From CAZHUM01 sp046484045 (lineage in GTDB: Archaea; Thermoplasmatota; Thermoplasmata; Halarchaeoplasmatales; Halarchaeoplasmataceae): a DNA stretch of 23,526 bases. Position 1 is the first letter of the stretch, and each line of letters opens with the position of its first letter. The DNA is taken from NCBI GenBank assembly GCA_046484045.1, contig JAWOBZ010000029.1, forward strand, positions 1-23,526, given 5' to 3'. The translations under genes were made by a program, and so were the position numbers. The notes under the pieces were generated by a model that was not told where the DNA came from, made no database searches, and was given only the letters and a program-made list of their open reading frames with translations. Positions 1 through 7,493 of the stretch are shown here, in pieces.

Positions 1-314
1 GCATAACCCGCAGCTACTTTGATAGTATCCGCCAACGTCTCACCTTTTTTAACCGATGAAGCTTTTGAACTGGCAAAGCCGATGGTGTTACCCCCGAGTC
101 GCTTCATAGCGGTGTCGAAGGAAAGCATGGTGCGTGTACTCGGTTCGAAAAACAGGTTAGCCAATACCTTTCCTTCCAACCTGTTATCCGCTTTCCCGCT
201 CTCTAGTATAGAAGTCATCTCTTTAGCGACTTCAAGCACACAATCGATCTCATCCACTGAAAAATCTTTGATAGAAACTACATGATCCTTTTGGAAGCTT
301 TTTTGCATTGACAT
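1..314 (-). CDS. pyrB: Aspartate carbamoyltransferase catalytic subunit, 5' part (runs off the left edge)
   Basis: The enzyme condenses carbamoyl phosphate with aspartate, the first committed step of pyrimidine synthesis. Only the first ~104 residues are here. The minus-strand translation contains the carbamoyl-phosphate-binding signature FFEPSTRT (about residues 55-62), followed by LSFDTAMKRLGGNTIGF, which is characteristic of ATCase and separates it from ornithine carbamoyltransferase. ATG codons at 314 and 308 are both possible. I choose 314 because a TATA-like box (334-344) centres about 25 bp upstream, which would give a leaderless message starting at this codon. The gene follows the coiled-coil gene by 38 nt on the same strand, and its TATA box lies in that gap. 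The C-terminal aspartate-binding domain, and any pyrI partner, lie outside the window. Confidence 0.95.
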   Translation of the reverse strand, partial: MSMQKSFQKDHVVSIKDFSVDEIDCVLEVAKEMTSILESGKADNRLEGKVLANLFFEPSTRTMLSFDTAMKRLGGNTIGFASSKASSVKKGETLADTIKVAAGY

Positions 315-333
315 CGATAGGTTAATGGGGGAG

Positions 334-344
334 ATAAATATATG
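334..344 (-). promoter_or_regulatory. TATA box of pyrB
   Basis: Read on the minus strand this is CATATATTTAT. Its centre is about 25 bp upstream of the ATG at 314, as expected for an archaeal promoter with a leaderless transcript. No Shine-Dalgarno sequence precedes the ATG, which fits. Confidence 0.55.
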
Positions 345-352
345 ATTTTTGA

Positions 353-1222
353 TTAGAGAAGCCCCGCTTTCTGCAGCGTCATTATATCTTCCGTGCCGAT
401 CTTCTCACCCTTCTTGAATTTTTCGTAGAGTTTCTCGGCTTCGGCTTTGGTGTCTTCTTCATCCTTCCTTCTCTTCGCCACCCTCTGTTTCTTCTTCAAG
501 CCGGATATGATCTTGTTGTAGTCCTGCACTTCGTTGACCGCGTCTATGTGCTCCTTGTGGTATTCGTCAGCTTTCACTTTCGCGTCAACAAAATTCTCCT
601 GTGCCTTATCGGCCTTTTTCCTGACTTCATCGGCCTCTTCGAACAACTCAAGCATGCGGTCGTGTTTATTCTGTGCCTCGTCGGCCTTTTTAGACACCAT
701 TTTGTGGTTTTCCTCGGCTTTGACCTTGGCTTCCTTTAACTCCCTATCCATCTGCTGTATCTCATCGTTCTCTTCGATCAACTTTCTCCTGTTCTCGATC
801 TCCTCTTTCAACTTGGATATCTTGTCCACCAATTCTCTCTCTTTCTCGGGCGACAGGACCTGTGTCATCTGCTTGTACTCCAGCCTTCTGATATCCTTTT
901 CCAGGTTCTCTATGGTAGGACCTTCGGATGGAAGTAATTCTTTCTTTTTCGCCCTCAATCTTCTGGAAAGCTCGTTGACCTTCTTGTTCATCTCATTCCG
1001 GGTCGTCTTTGCCTGCTGAACGTCCTGATTGAGTTCGTCCCTCTCTTTCTTCAGTCGATTGCCTTCATCGATCAGTTCTCTAACCTTGGCATTCAACTCA
1101 TCCCTCTTTTGAACCCATTTCTTCGCTTCACGGTTCTTTTCATTTCTCAATCTTTTGTATTTTTCGGCCTTGGAATTTGCATGTTCTCGTTTTTCTTCCA
1201 ATTCCTTTAAAAGTTCAGTCAT
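353..1222 (-). CDS. COG1340-type coiled-coil protein
   Basis: A 289-residue, highly charged protein that is almost entirely heptad-like coiled coil (residues ~1-260, rich in K, E, R, D). It has no signal peptide or membrane segment. The C-terminus, AEKLYEKFKKGEKIGTED followed by IMTLQKAGLL, matches the conserved tail I recall for the archaeal COG1340 coiled-coil family. Those proteins are sometimes misannotated as phosphoserine phosphatase, but no HAD motifs are visible here. Function is unknown; a structural or chromosome-associated role is only a guess. The ATG at 1222 has no clear Shine-Dalgarno sequence, while an AT-rich TATA-like stretch (about 1244-1252, read AATAAAAC) lies ~26 bp upstream, which suggests a leaderless message. 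It is divergent from the aminopeptidase gene. Confidence 0.85.
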   Translation of the reverse strand: MTELLKELEEKREHANSKAEKYKRLRNEKNREAKKWVQKRDELNAKVRELIDEGNRLKKERDELNQDVQQAKTTRNEMNKKVNELSRRLRAKKKELLPSEGPTIENLEKDIRRLEYKQMTQVLSPEKERELVDKISKLKEEIENRRKLIEENDEIQQMDRELKEAKVKAEENHKMVSKKADEAQNKHDRMLELFEEADEVRKKADKAQENFVDAKVKADEYHKEHIDAVNEVQDYNKIISGLKKKQRVAKRRKDEEDTKAEAEKLYEKFKKGEKIGTEDIMTLQKAGLL

Positions 1223-1350
1223 TTAATTGTCACTGTCCAGATATGTTTTATTGTATCAAAGCAAATTATTCAATATTCAGTCCCTTTATAAGTCTTTCGG
1301 GCACCCGTGGATGAATGATTTTTAAAACACTTGCATATCGACGAAAACAT

Positions 1351-1357
1351 AATATAA
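1351..1357 (+). promoter_or_regulatory. Candidate TATA box of the M18 gene
   Basis: AATATAA lies about 36 bp upstream of the ATG at 1390, which predicts a transcript start near 1380 and a leader of about 10 nt. It supports the shorter M18 start. Confidence 0.4.
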
Positions 1358-1389
1358 CACCGTTTGTTTTAAACTTCTTCACTGATAAC

Positions 1390-2811
1390 ATGTCCGAAGA
1401 AGAGTCAAATTTAGAAAAGGAACTTTCATTTTCTCCAGAATTTATTTGGGAAAAAATAGATGAAAAGGATCTCAAAAAGGTTATGAATTTTGCCGACGGT
1501 TACAAAGAATATCTCTCTTTTGCTAAAACGGAAAGGAAAGCGGTGGATAAAGCCGTTGAGATACTCGAAAAGAACGGTTTTAAATCCATAGATGATTTCA
1601 AGGAACTCGAATCTGGAGACAAAGTTTACGTCGAGAACAGGAACAAAGCTATAGCCATCGCGGTCATAGGAGACTCGGATCTAAAAGAAGGGTGCAATAT
1701 CTTAGCGAGTCACATTGACTCTCCAAGACTCGACCTGAAAGCTCGGCCCCTTTACGAAGATAAAGATTCCATGCTCGCTCTTTTCAAAACTCACTACTAT
1801 GGCGGCATCAAAAAATACCAGTGGGTGAGTACACCTCTGGCGATGTACGGTCGAATAGTTAAAGAAGATGGAGAGTGCATCGACGTAAATATCGGTGATG
1901 AAGACGGAGATCCAGTATTCGTTATCAGCGATCTACTGCCCCACCTATCTAAAAAACAGCAGGGCGATAGGAAGATGAGGGATGTTATCAAAGGAGAAGA
2001 GCTCAACATAATAGTCGGCAGCACACCCATAGACGACGAAGACGTGGACAGTAAATTGAAGGTGAAGATACTCAAACTGTTAAAGGACAAATACGACGTA
2101 AAAGAAGAGGATTTCGTCAGCGCCGAGATAGAATTCGTTCCAGCGGGAGATGCCAGGGACATAGGGCTCGATAAGAGCCTCCTAGGCGGATACGGTCAGG
2201 ACGACAGGATCTGTGGATACACATCATTCATGGCCGGGGTCGACCTTGATTCACCGGAAAAAACCTCACTCATTGTCCTTTTCGATAAAGAAGAGATCGG
2301 TAGTGTTGGAAACACCGGTGCTAGTTCTACCTTCCTTAATTCGGTTTTCTGTCAGCTTTTGTCAAAAGTCAAGAAAGATTATACGATGGAAGATCACAGA
2401 CAGATGGTGGAGAACTCAAAAGCGATATCAGGGGACTGCTGTGCGGCTGTGAATCCATCTTTCAAAGGCGTTCACGAGATGGGCAACGCTGCGAAGATGG
2501 GACTGGGACTCACCCTCATAAAATTCACTGGCGGGGGGGGTAAATACGGTGCAAACGACGCCCACGCTGAATACGTGGCTGCTATAAGAAACACAATGAA
2601 CGAAAATGATATCTTTTGGCAGACCAGTGAGCTTGGAAAAGTAGATGAAGGAGGCGGAGGAACAGTTGCAAAATTCATATCTAACATGAACATCGATGTG
2701 ATAGATGCAGGACCGCCCTTGTTGGGGATGCACGCACCCTTCGAGATAGTATCCAAGGCCGACCTTTACTACACCTACAAGGGATACAAAGCCTTCTTGG
2801 AATCCGAGTAA
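1390..2811 (+). CDS. M18 family metalloaminopeptidase (aspartyl aminopeptidase-like)
   Basis: Predicted cytosolic dinuclear-metal aminopeptidase of 473 residues that trims N-terminal residues from peptides. M18 motifs in order: SHIDSPRLDLKARPL (metal ligand H108), GQDDR (bridging Asp ~271), DKEEIGSVGNTGASS (E301 as base, E302 as ligand), SGDCCAAVNP (D349), the Gly-rich GGGGKYGANDAHAEYVA, and GMHAPFE (H447). The length is normal for the family. An in-frame ATG at 1315 would add 25 residues rich in F, N and K. I prefer 1390 because a TATA-like box at 1351-1357 would put the transcript start near 1380, downstream of 1315. A second TATA-like stretch near 1284-1290 leaves some doubt. The gene converges on rqc2 with a 7-nt gap. 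Substrate specificity (acidic or other N-termini) cannot be read from the sequence. Confidence 0.92.
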   Translation: MSEEESNLEKELSFSPEFIWEKIDEKDLKKVMNFADGYKEYLSFAKTERKAVDKAVEILEKNGFKSIDDFKELESGDKVYVENRNKAIAIAVIGDSDLKEGCNILASHIDSPRLDLKARPLYEDKDSMLALFKTHYYGGIKKYQWVSTPLAMYGRIVKEDGECIDVNIGDEDGDPVFVISDLLPHLSKKQQGDRKMRDVIKGEELNIIVGSTPIDDEDVDSKLKVKILKLLKDKYDVKEEDFVSAEIEFVPAGDARDIGLDKSLLGGYGQDDRICGYTSFMAGVDLDSPEKTSLIVLFDKEEIGSVGNTGASSTFLNSVFCQLLSKVKKDYTMEDHRQMVENSKAISGDCCAAVNPSFKGVHEMGNAAKMGLGLTLIKFTGGGGKYGANDAHAEYVAAIRNTMNENDIFWQTSELGKVDEGGGGTVAKFISNMNIDVIDAGPPLLGMHAPFEIVSKADLYYTYKGYKAFLESE

Positions 2812-2818
2812 AAAACCG

Positions 2819-4747
2819 TTAATCCTTTTCTTTTCTTTCTATTTTTTCTATTACGTTCACATCTCCAGGAGGCAGTATCTTCTGTATCTCCTCCAGTGGA
2901 ACCTTGAAGAATTCGGACATCTCTTTTGCGAATTCACCGGACCTCTTCTTACCGGGGATGAACTTGACGTATCTATCATATCCATCACTGTTTTCAAGTG
3001 TAAAAGATGGAGCGCACGTCACCTTTCTCTTCTCCTTGTATTCCGTCTCGACAAGTACGGCTTCCATGGGTAAATCGCGTATGTAGTTCCTTGTCCCTCT
3101 TATAACGAAGGCACCCGTCGGCAGGGATTCGCCCGACTCTGCTGTTTTACTGACTTGATACGGTTTCACCCAATAGGCCGTTCCTGAGGATACCCCCCTT
3201 TTCCATTCTTTGGAATGGATCAAAGCGAATTGACACGCCTCCTCGCAGGTCACCTCGTCTATTTCCTCTCCCTCGCTTTTGATCACGGTGCTCGGCGCTC
3301 CTCCTGCTTCAGCATGGGCGTACCTATCCCCCTTTTCGAGGTATTTCTTCACCACCTCTTCGTTGGTCTTGGTGTCCCTGCCTGCGATAACCAAGGTACC
3401 GTCGCTTGACACGAACCACTTGTATCTATCGAACCAGAATGTGGCGGTTGGCTCTATTTTCTTTCCCTTCTCGATGCCAAATTTTTCGGCTTCTTCTATC
3501 TCCTTTTTCGTATTCTTGATCGCCTTCTTCGCACCCTCGATCTTTTTCTTATCTTTTTTGCTAATCTCGTAGTGCATCTGGGCGTTCTCGTTCACATCCC
3601 TGCGGAACTCGAGTTTTACGTTCATCGTCATCTCATCTCCATCACTCTCTCCTTCCAGCTCCACTATAACGTATTCATCGGAATCGTTGATCTGTACGAT
3701 ATCGTCCCGCTCCTCCATCTTCTCGAATATCTCCTCCCTGTTGCCTTTCTTCCTGGCCTTCCAGATCGCATCGAGTACTTCTTCACAGAACTGGTAATTC
3801 TGGAATATCAGCTCGGCCTTGATCTTGTTCTCTATTTCATCTTTTTTCAGATTCTCTAAAGCATTTTTTTGTTGATTTAATTTCCTATCCAATCTCGAGC
3901 TGCCTTCATCTATGGTCTCAATATCCAATTCAAAGGCAGCATCAAGGGCTTCGTTGTAACTATCCATCTCTTCTGATCCATGTTCTTCATATATCTTCAA
4001 CGGGAAGGGAACGGCATCGATGATTTCACCGTCTTTTTTGATCAATAACGGTTCCAGTTCCTTCATGTAAAGCTGTTCACGTATCACTTTGATCTCCTTG
4101 AATACCTTTTTGTATTCTTCTTGGAACTCTTCGGTGTTCTTATCTATCCCCATCCGAGCGCAGACCTCTTCGGCGTACTTGCCTCCCAGGTTCAATCCGA
4201 CGGCTAACGTTCTCACCAAGTCCGCGTCGGATCCACTGAGTATCTCTTTTATCTCGTCCTCACCCACCTCGAATGGATTTGTTCTAGAAGGTGGGAACCT
4301 ATACCTTACACCCTCCTTGAGTTCACGGTGCTTCCATGTTTCGGACCTCATGGGCAGGAGTATTTTGTCCTCTCCGGTTAGGATCATATTACCTTTCCCG
4401 AATATTTCAAAAATGATGGAAAATCTTTTCCTGCCTTGAAGTTCCAGGGTCACCACCCTGTCCATCTCGTGCTGTTTAACATCCACGATACGTGTGTTAC
4501 CCAGGTACTTTCTTAAGAGCATGATAAAATCACCCGGTTTCATGGGATTGTCTATATCTTTCTCGGTTAGATAAAGAGCCTTTCCCAGATGGAACAGAAG
4601 CATCTTCTTGCCCTCCCCGGACAGGTGTAATCTGAACAGCATCTCATCGCCACCCGGTTTATACACTTTTTGAAGGTAGCTGTCTTTCAACTGCTGAAGC
4701 TCACGAACGAGAGCGGCGACCTCTATGGACTCCATCTGTTCTTTCAT
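2819..4747 (-). CDS. Rqc2/RqcH-like NFACT family ribosome quality control protein
   Basis: A 642-residue homologue of Rqc2/NEMF and bacterial RqcH, which bind stalled 60S/50S subunits and tRNA during ribosome-associated quality control. Visible architecture: NFACT-N (residues ~1-140) with the conserved Asp-Arg pair in HEMDRVV (D96, R97), a middle helical region, a long coiled coil (~280-430), then NFACT-R/DUF814 beginning at FWFDRYKWFVSSDG and including GRDTKTNEEVVKKYL and AHAEAGGAPS. Members are often misnamed fibronectin-binding protein. I take the ATG at 4747. A TTG one codon upstream is possible but less likely. A TATA box (4772-4779) about 27 bp upstream suggests a leaderless start, although GGAGGG also lies 3 nt before the ATG. 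The role in C-terminal tailing in archaea is inferred from the family. Confidence 0.9.
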   Translation of the reverse strand: MKEQMESIEVAALVRELQQLKDSYLQKVYKPGGDEMLFRLHLSGEGKKMLLFHLGKALYLTEKDIDNPMKPGDFIMLLRKYLGNTRIVDVKQHEMDRVVTLELQGRKRFSIIFEIFGKGNMILTGEDKILLPMRSETWKHRELKEGVRYRFPPSRTNPFEVGEDEIKEILSGSDADLVRTLAVGLNLGGKYAEEVCARMGIDKNTEEFQEEYKKVFKEIKVIREQLYMKELEPLLIKKDGEIIDAVPFPLKIYEEHGSEEMDSYNEALDAAFELDIETIDEGSSRLDRKLNQQKNALENLKKDEIENKIKAELIFQNYQFCEEVLDAIWKARKKGNREEIFEKMEERDDIVQINDSDEYVIVELEGESDGDEMTMNVKLEFRRDVNENAQMHYEISKKDKKKIEGAKKAIKNTKKEIEEAEKFGIEKGKKIEPTATFWFDRYKWFVSSDGTLVIAGRDTKTNEEVVKKYLEKGDRYAHAEAGGAPSTVIKSEGEEIDEVTCEEACQFALIHSKEWKRGVSSGTAYWVKPYQVSKTAESGESLPTGAFVIRGTRNYIRDLPMEAVLVETEYKEKRKVTCAPSFTLENSDGYDRYVKFIPGKKRSGEFAKEMSEFFKVPLEEIQKILPPGDVNVIEKIERKEKD

Positions 4748-4771
4748 CAACCCTCCAAAAGGACACCGCTT

Positions 4772-4779
4772 TTTATAAA
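4772..4779 (-). promoter_or_regulatory. TATA box of the rqc2 homologue
   Basis: The minus-strand read is TTTATAAA within GTTTATAAAAAG, centred about 27 bp upstream of the ATG at 4747. Confidence 0.55.
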
Positions 4780-4851
4780 CTTTCTACTGCTAGCCTCGTG
4801 TGAACTTCCGGAGGTCATCCTTTTTTCCGAAAAAGTGAACGACGGAAACAA

Positions 4852-4862
4852 AAATATTAAAT
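4852..4862 (+). promoter_or_regulatory. TATA-like box of the MBL-fold hydrolase gene
   Basis: AAATATTAAAT predicts a start near 4883, just upstream of a GGGAGA Shine-Dalgarno (4885-4890) and the ATG at 4896. It is divergent from the rqc2 promoter. Confidence 0.4.
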
Positions 4863-4895
4863 TACAATCGTGTTATACCGCCGTGGGAGATTAAT

Positions 4896-5534
4896 ATGCG
4901 CATAAGATGGCACGGGCACGCCTGTTTCGAGGTAGAAAACAAGAAGGTCATCGTCACCGACCCACATGACGGAAAGAGCATCGGTATCAGACAGCCCCAA
5001 GTAGAAGGGGATATCATATTGGTCAGTCACGATCACTTCGATCACAACGCTGTAAGGCTGGTGGAAAAAACGGACTCTGAGATCATCAGAGAACCCGGTG
5101 AGTATGACGTAGAGGGGGTCAAGATCAAAGGTTATCCAACATATCATGACGAGGCAAAGGGGGAAAAACGCGGAGACAATATAATTTTTAAATTCGAGAC
5201 CGATAATATTTCATTCTGCCACTTGGGGGACCTAGGTCACATGCTATCCGATGAGATGATAGAGAAAATAAAACCGGTTAATTTTCTGTTCATCCCCGTC
5301 GGCGGTACTTTTACCATCGGACCAAAACGAGCTTCAGAACTCGTATCTAAAATAAAACCGGATATCGCCGTCCCCATGCACTTCAAGGTCGGCGGGTTGT
5401 CCCTTGCTATACAAAATGTAGAACCGTTTTTGAGTAATTACTCTGAAGAAAACATCCATAAGGTCGGCGTAGAATTAGATTTTATTTCCAGCGATATGCC
5501 GGAGGAAACAGAAGTTTGGGTATTCTCACTCTAG
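4896..5534 (+). CDS. Metallo-beta-lactamase-fold metal-dependent hydrolase (COG2220 type)
   Basis: A 212-residue soluble MBL-fold protein of the small UPF0173-like group (beta-lactamase superfamily 3). The N-terminus MRIRWHGHACFEVE is typical. The HxHxDH metal motif is intact as SHDHFDHN (H45, H47, D49, H50). Further candidate ligands are H84, D112 in HLGDLGH, and H162 in PMHFKV, so both metal sites look complete. The substrate is unknown for most of this group; a nucleic acid or sugar phosphate substrate cannot be claimed. The ATG at 4896 has a GGGAGA Shine-Dalgarno 5 nt upstream. The 3' end overlaps the 3' end of the convergent aIF6 gene by 9 nt. Confidence 0.9.
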   Translation: MRIRWHGHACFEVENKKVIVTDPHDGKSIGIRQPQVEGDIILVSHDHFDHNAVRLVEKTDSEIIREPGEYDVEGVKIKGYPTYHDEAKGEKRGDNIIFKFETDNISFCHLGDLGHMLSDEMIEKIKPVNFLFIPVGGTFTIGPKRASELVSKIKPDIAVPMHFKVGGLSLAIQNVEPFLSNYSEENIHKVGVELDFISSDMPEETEVWVFSL

Positions 5535-6176
5535 GTAACCTAGGCCTTCCTCGATACGGCCCATCTCTATGGGGGTTGTGATGTCACCTATCATAGCGCC
5601 TTTTGTATTGGCCACTATGCAGGTTCCTATCCATCCGGAGCCGTGATTTGCGGTGGTCCTGCTTACTGGCACCTGGAACAGTTCTTCCATCACATCTTTT
5701 TCATCATCTTTAACGTGAGGATGGCATATCAATCCCTTGTTGGTCACAACACCTAGAGAACCTACTATGTTTATTCCTGCTATAGTTCCCTTTTTAACAC
5801 TAACCCTCAATTTTTCTTCGAGTATTTTTAACGCTTTTTTTCCGATATTGGGATTGACCAGTGCTCCGTAATCGTTGACGAGTATATTGTTACCGAGTGC
5901 ATTATGTTTCTCGGGTAGGATGGTTACGTCAGTATGATCTAAAAGGGGCTCTAATTCCCTCTCCTCCATGATATCTCCCACTACCATACCGTTGGAATTA
6001 GCACATGCCAAAGCGCCTATCAGTCTAGTACCGCCTATGGTTGTTTTAACGACGGGAACCTCCAAAGCTTCTTCGAATTCTTCACCTTCTATATGTGGTA
6101 TAACCGAGAAGGATTCAGTAGCAACGGAAAAAACCCCTAGAAAAGGTTGTGAGTTCACTGCTATCTTCTTGAGCAT
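5526..6176 (-). CDS. eif6: Translation initiation factor aIF6 (ribosome anti-association factor)
   Basis: A 216-residue aIF6/eIF6 homologue. The family binds the large ribosomal subunit and prevents premature joining with the small subunit. The internally repeated pentein-type pattern is visible, with repeats such as TTIGGTRLIGALACANSNG, ALGNNILVNDYGALVNP, IVGSLGVVTNKGLICHPH and GTCIVANTKGAMIGD. Length is normal for archaea. It is the last gene of the S19e operon, 6 nt after the L31e stop, with little Shine-Dalgarno complementarity, so translation may be coupled. The neighbours found after aIF6 in many archaea (LX/L18a, prefoldin alpha, ftsY) are absent; instead the gene converges on the MBL-fold gene. 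Confidence 0.96.
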   Translation of the reverse strand: MLKKIAVNSQPFLGVFSVATESFSVIPHIEGEEFEEALEVPVVKTTIGGTRLIGALACANSNGMVVGDIMEERELEPLLDHTDVTILPEKHNALGNNILVNDYGALVNPNIGKKALKILEEKLRVSVKKGTIAGINIVGSLGVVTNKGLICHPHVKDDEKDVMEELFQVPVSRTTANHGSGWIGTCIVANTKGAMIGDITTPIEMGRIEEGLGYLE

Positions 6177-6182
6177 GTATTA

Positions 6183-6449
6183 CTACTCTGTTGGGATGGA
6201 GACTTCTACTATGTCATCTTCGAATTTTATAACCTTGACCCTTAGCTTGGACGGAGGCTTCGATATCCCACGTTTCCAAACTTCTTCGTTTGTAGATGAA
6301 TCTATCCAGACGTTCTCCGCTGGGACATCCATGTGCTTCGAGACGTAATCCCGTACTATCTTCATCGCGACCGAAGCCCTTTTACTCTGGGGGTCTTTTT
6401 TGACCCTTTTCAAAGGGATGGTCATTATCTTCTCATCTTCTTCAGCCAT
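6183..6449 (-). CDS. rpl31e: Large subunit ribosomal protein L31e
   Basis: An 88-residue L31e protein specific to archaea and eukaryotes, located near the peptide exit tunnel. Family hallmarks are IPLKRVKKDPQSKRASVA, IVRDYVSKHM and VWIDSSTNEEVWKRGISKPP. The start at 6449 is preceded by AAAGGTG in the minus-strand direction, about 9 nt before the ATG. The gene follows the L39e stop by 13 nt, the classic archaeal L39e-L31e-aIF6 order. Confidence 0.97.
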   Translation of the reverse strand: MAEEDEKIMTIPLKRVKKDPQSKRASVAMKIVRDYVSKHMDVPAENVWIDSSTNEEVWKRGISKPPSKLRVKVIKFEDDIVEVSIPTE

Positions 6450-6462
6450 GATTCATACACCT

Positions 6463-6618
6463 TTACTCATCGAGATCGTTCCGTCTCCAGTTTCTTCTCT
6501 TGGGATGTGAAGTAAACCGTCTGTTCGTCCTCTGCATAACCCAAGCTGGGACTCTTTTGTTCTGCTTTCCTTTCTTGAGTAATCTTCGCTTCTTGGGTCC
6601 GGGTTTGTTCTTAGCCAT
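6463..6618 (-). CDS. rpl39e: Large subunit ribosomal protein L39e
   Basis: A 51-residue very basic protein read from the minus strand. It begins MAKNKPGPKKRRLLKKGK, continues NKRVPAWVMQRTNRR and ends near RRNWRRNDLDE. The PAWV and RRNWRR motifs identify L39e, which lines the exit tunnel of archaeal and eukaryotic ribosomes. The ATG at 6618 has a GGAG Shine-Dalgarno 8 nt upstream. That GGAG sits inside the last codons of the PDCD5 gene (stop 6623-6625), which implies translational coupling. Its small size makes it easy to miss in automatic annotation. Confidence 0.97.
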   Translation of the reverse strand: MAKNKPGPKKRRLLKKGKQNKRVPAWVMQRTNRRFTSHPKRRNWRRNDLDE

Positions 6619-6622
6619 GTTA

Positions 6623-6949
6623 TTATCTCCTTTTGATATTGATTTCCTTTTTCTTATCTGTGAGTTTTTTCAAGAGGTTCTTCAAGGTTTCGTCGTCTAT
6701 CTTTCCCTGAACAGCGCCTCTCTGAGCCAGCATGATAAGCTGCTGCTCTATTGATTCAGTCATCTCAGGTCTCGCCATGCGCAGTCGGGCCAACCTTTCA
6801 CGTGCCTCGGGTGTCAAGAGGGACCGCAGCAGAGCCTTTTTCTGCGCCTCGTACTGGTCTTCCATCTCTTCTTGGTCTTCCTGAGACTCCATCTGCTCTT
6901 TGAGTTGCTTTAATTTTTTTTTCTTGATATCTTCTATATCTTTTTCCAT
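6623..6949 (-). CDS. PDCD5/TFAR19-family DNA-binding protein
   Basis: A 108-residue homologue of the PDCD5 family (COG2118), a small helical protein conserved in archaea and eukaryotes and thought to bind nucleic acid. The N-terminal helix is charged (EDIKKKKLKQLKEQM) and precedes the three-helix core with ALLRSLLTPEARERLARLRM, EQQLIMLAQRG and DDETLKNLLKKLT, followed by a basic tail ending INIKRR. It lies 16 nt after the S19e stop and overlaps the Shine-Dalgarno of L39e. The constant linkage to S19e and L39e suggests a ribosome-related role, but this is not established. Confidence 0.94.
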   Translation of the reverse strand: MEKDIEDIKKKKLKQLKEQMESQEDQEEMEDQYEAQKKALLRSLLTPEARERLARLRMARPEMTESIEQQLIMLAQRGAVQGKIDDETLKNLLKKLTDKKKEINIKRR

Positions 6950-6965
6950 TGTATCTTTACCAATT

Positions 6966-7421
6966 CTACAGATACTTGGATAGCTCTGGTTTATCCTTGG
7001 CCATTTCCTTCATGATCTCGTAAGCTGCATTGTCCAGCATGGATCGACCTTCGGGTGTAACTACTCTGCCCTCTTTATCTTCCTTGGCGATCAGACCTTC
7101 TGATTCGAGCTGGTTGAGAGCCTCCCGGATGATCTTACCAGATCCCTTGGCGGCCTTTGATCTTTTTGCTCCTCTTCTCTGTCGTCCTCCAAACTCTCCT
7201 CTCAACCTCGATATCCCTATGGGACCATCAAGGTAAACCTTCCTGAACACAGCTGCGACCCTCACGTACCACCAATCTTCTTGGATAGGGCCTATCTCTT
7301 TGTGGACTCCGGTTTTCACGTACGGAGCCCAGTCTGGTTCGTCGATCGCATCTTTCTCTTTTAACAACTCGCTTACGTCTTTAATCAGCCTTTCGGGGGG
7401 TACATCGTATACTGTTACCAT
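6966..7421 (-). CDS. rps19e: Small subunit ribosomal protein S19e
   Basis: A 151-residue S19e with the signature motifs VYDVPPERLIKDVSELL, WAPYVKTGVHKE, WWYVRVAAVFRKVYLDGP, GISRLRGEFGGRQRRGAKRS and the winged-helix end REALNQLESEGLI. S19e is an archaeal/eukaryotic protein of the 30S head required for small-subunit maturation. It is the first gene of a five-gene minus-strand operon (S19e, PDCD5, L39e, L31e, aIF6). The ATG at 7421 is preceded by GGAG about 10 nt upstream, so this message should have a leader. A TATA box at 7484-7491 overlaps the end of the coaD gene. Confidence 0.97.
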   Translation of the reverse strand: MVTVYDVPPERLIKDVSELLKEKDAIDEPDWAPYVKTGVHKEIGPIQEDWWYVRVAAVFRKVYLDGPIGISRLRGEFGGRQRRGAKRSKAAKGSGKIIREALNQLESEGLIAKEDKEGRVVTPEGRSMLDNAAYEIMKEMAKDKPELSKYL

Positions 7422-7483
7422 AATGAATTACACTCCAGAGTTTTACTTCGTTGGTATTTGCAAGTTCTAATTAAACGTTTCCC

Positions 7484-7491
7484 TTTATAAA
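7484..7491 (-). promoter_or_regulatory. TATA box of the S19e ribosomal operon
   Basis: TTTATAAA lies about 66 bp upstream of the S19e ATG, just past the coaD stop. It predicts a leader of about 40 nt containing the GGAG Shine-Dalgarno. A weaker alternative (TTTAATTA near 7466-7474) would give a shorter leader. Confidence 0.5.
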
Positions 7492-7493
7492 TG

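Noticed and set aside
19..285. Plus-strand open frame of 88 codons
   Set aside because: It is antisense to pyrB, whose minus-strand translation carries the unmistakable FFEPSTRT motif.
534..1019. Plus-strand 161-codon frame rich in Ser, Phe and Leu
   Set aside because: It is a shadow of the Lys/Glu-rich coiled-coil gene; composition is the complement of GAA/AAG codons, with no start signals.
3279..3859. Plus-strand frames with hydrophobic stretches that look like membrane proteins
   Set aside because: They are antisense to the coding part of rqc2, whose domains are continuous through this stretch.
4820..4845. CTTTTT-TCCG-AAAAAG inverted repeat between rqc2 and the MBL gene
   Set aside because: Short A/T arms are expected by chance in this AT-rich divergent promoter region, and it lies at no special distance from either TATA box.
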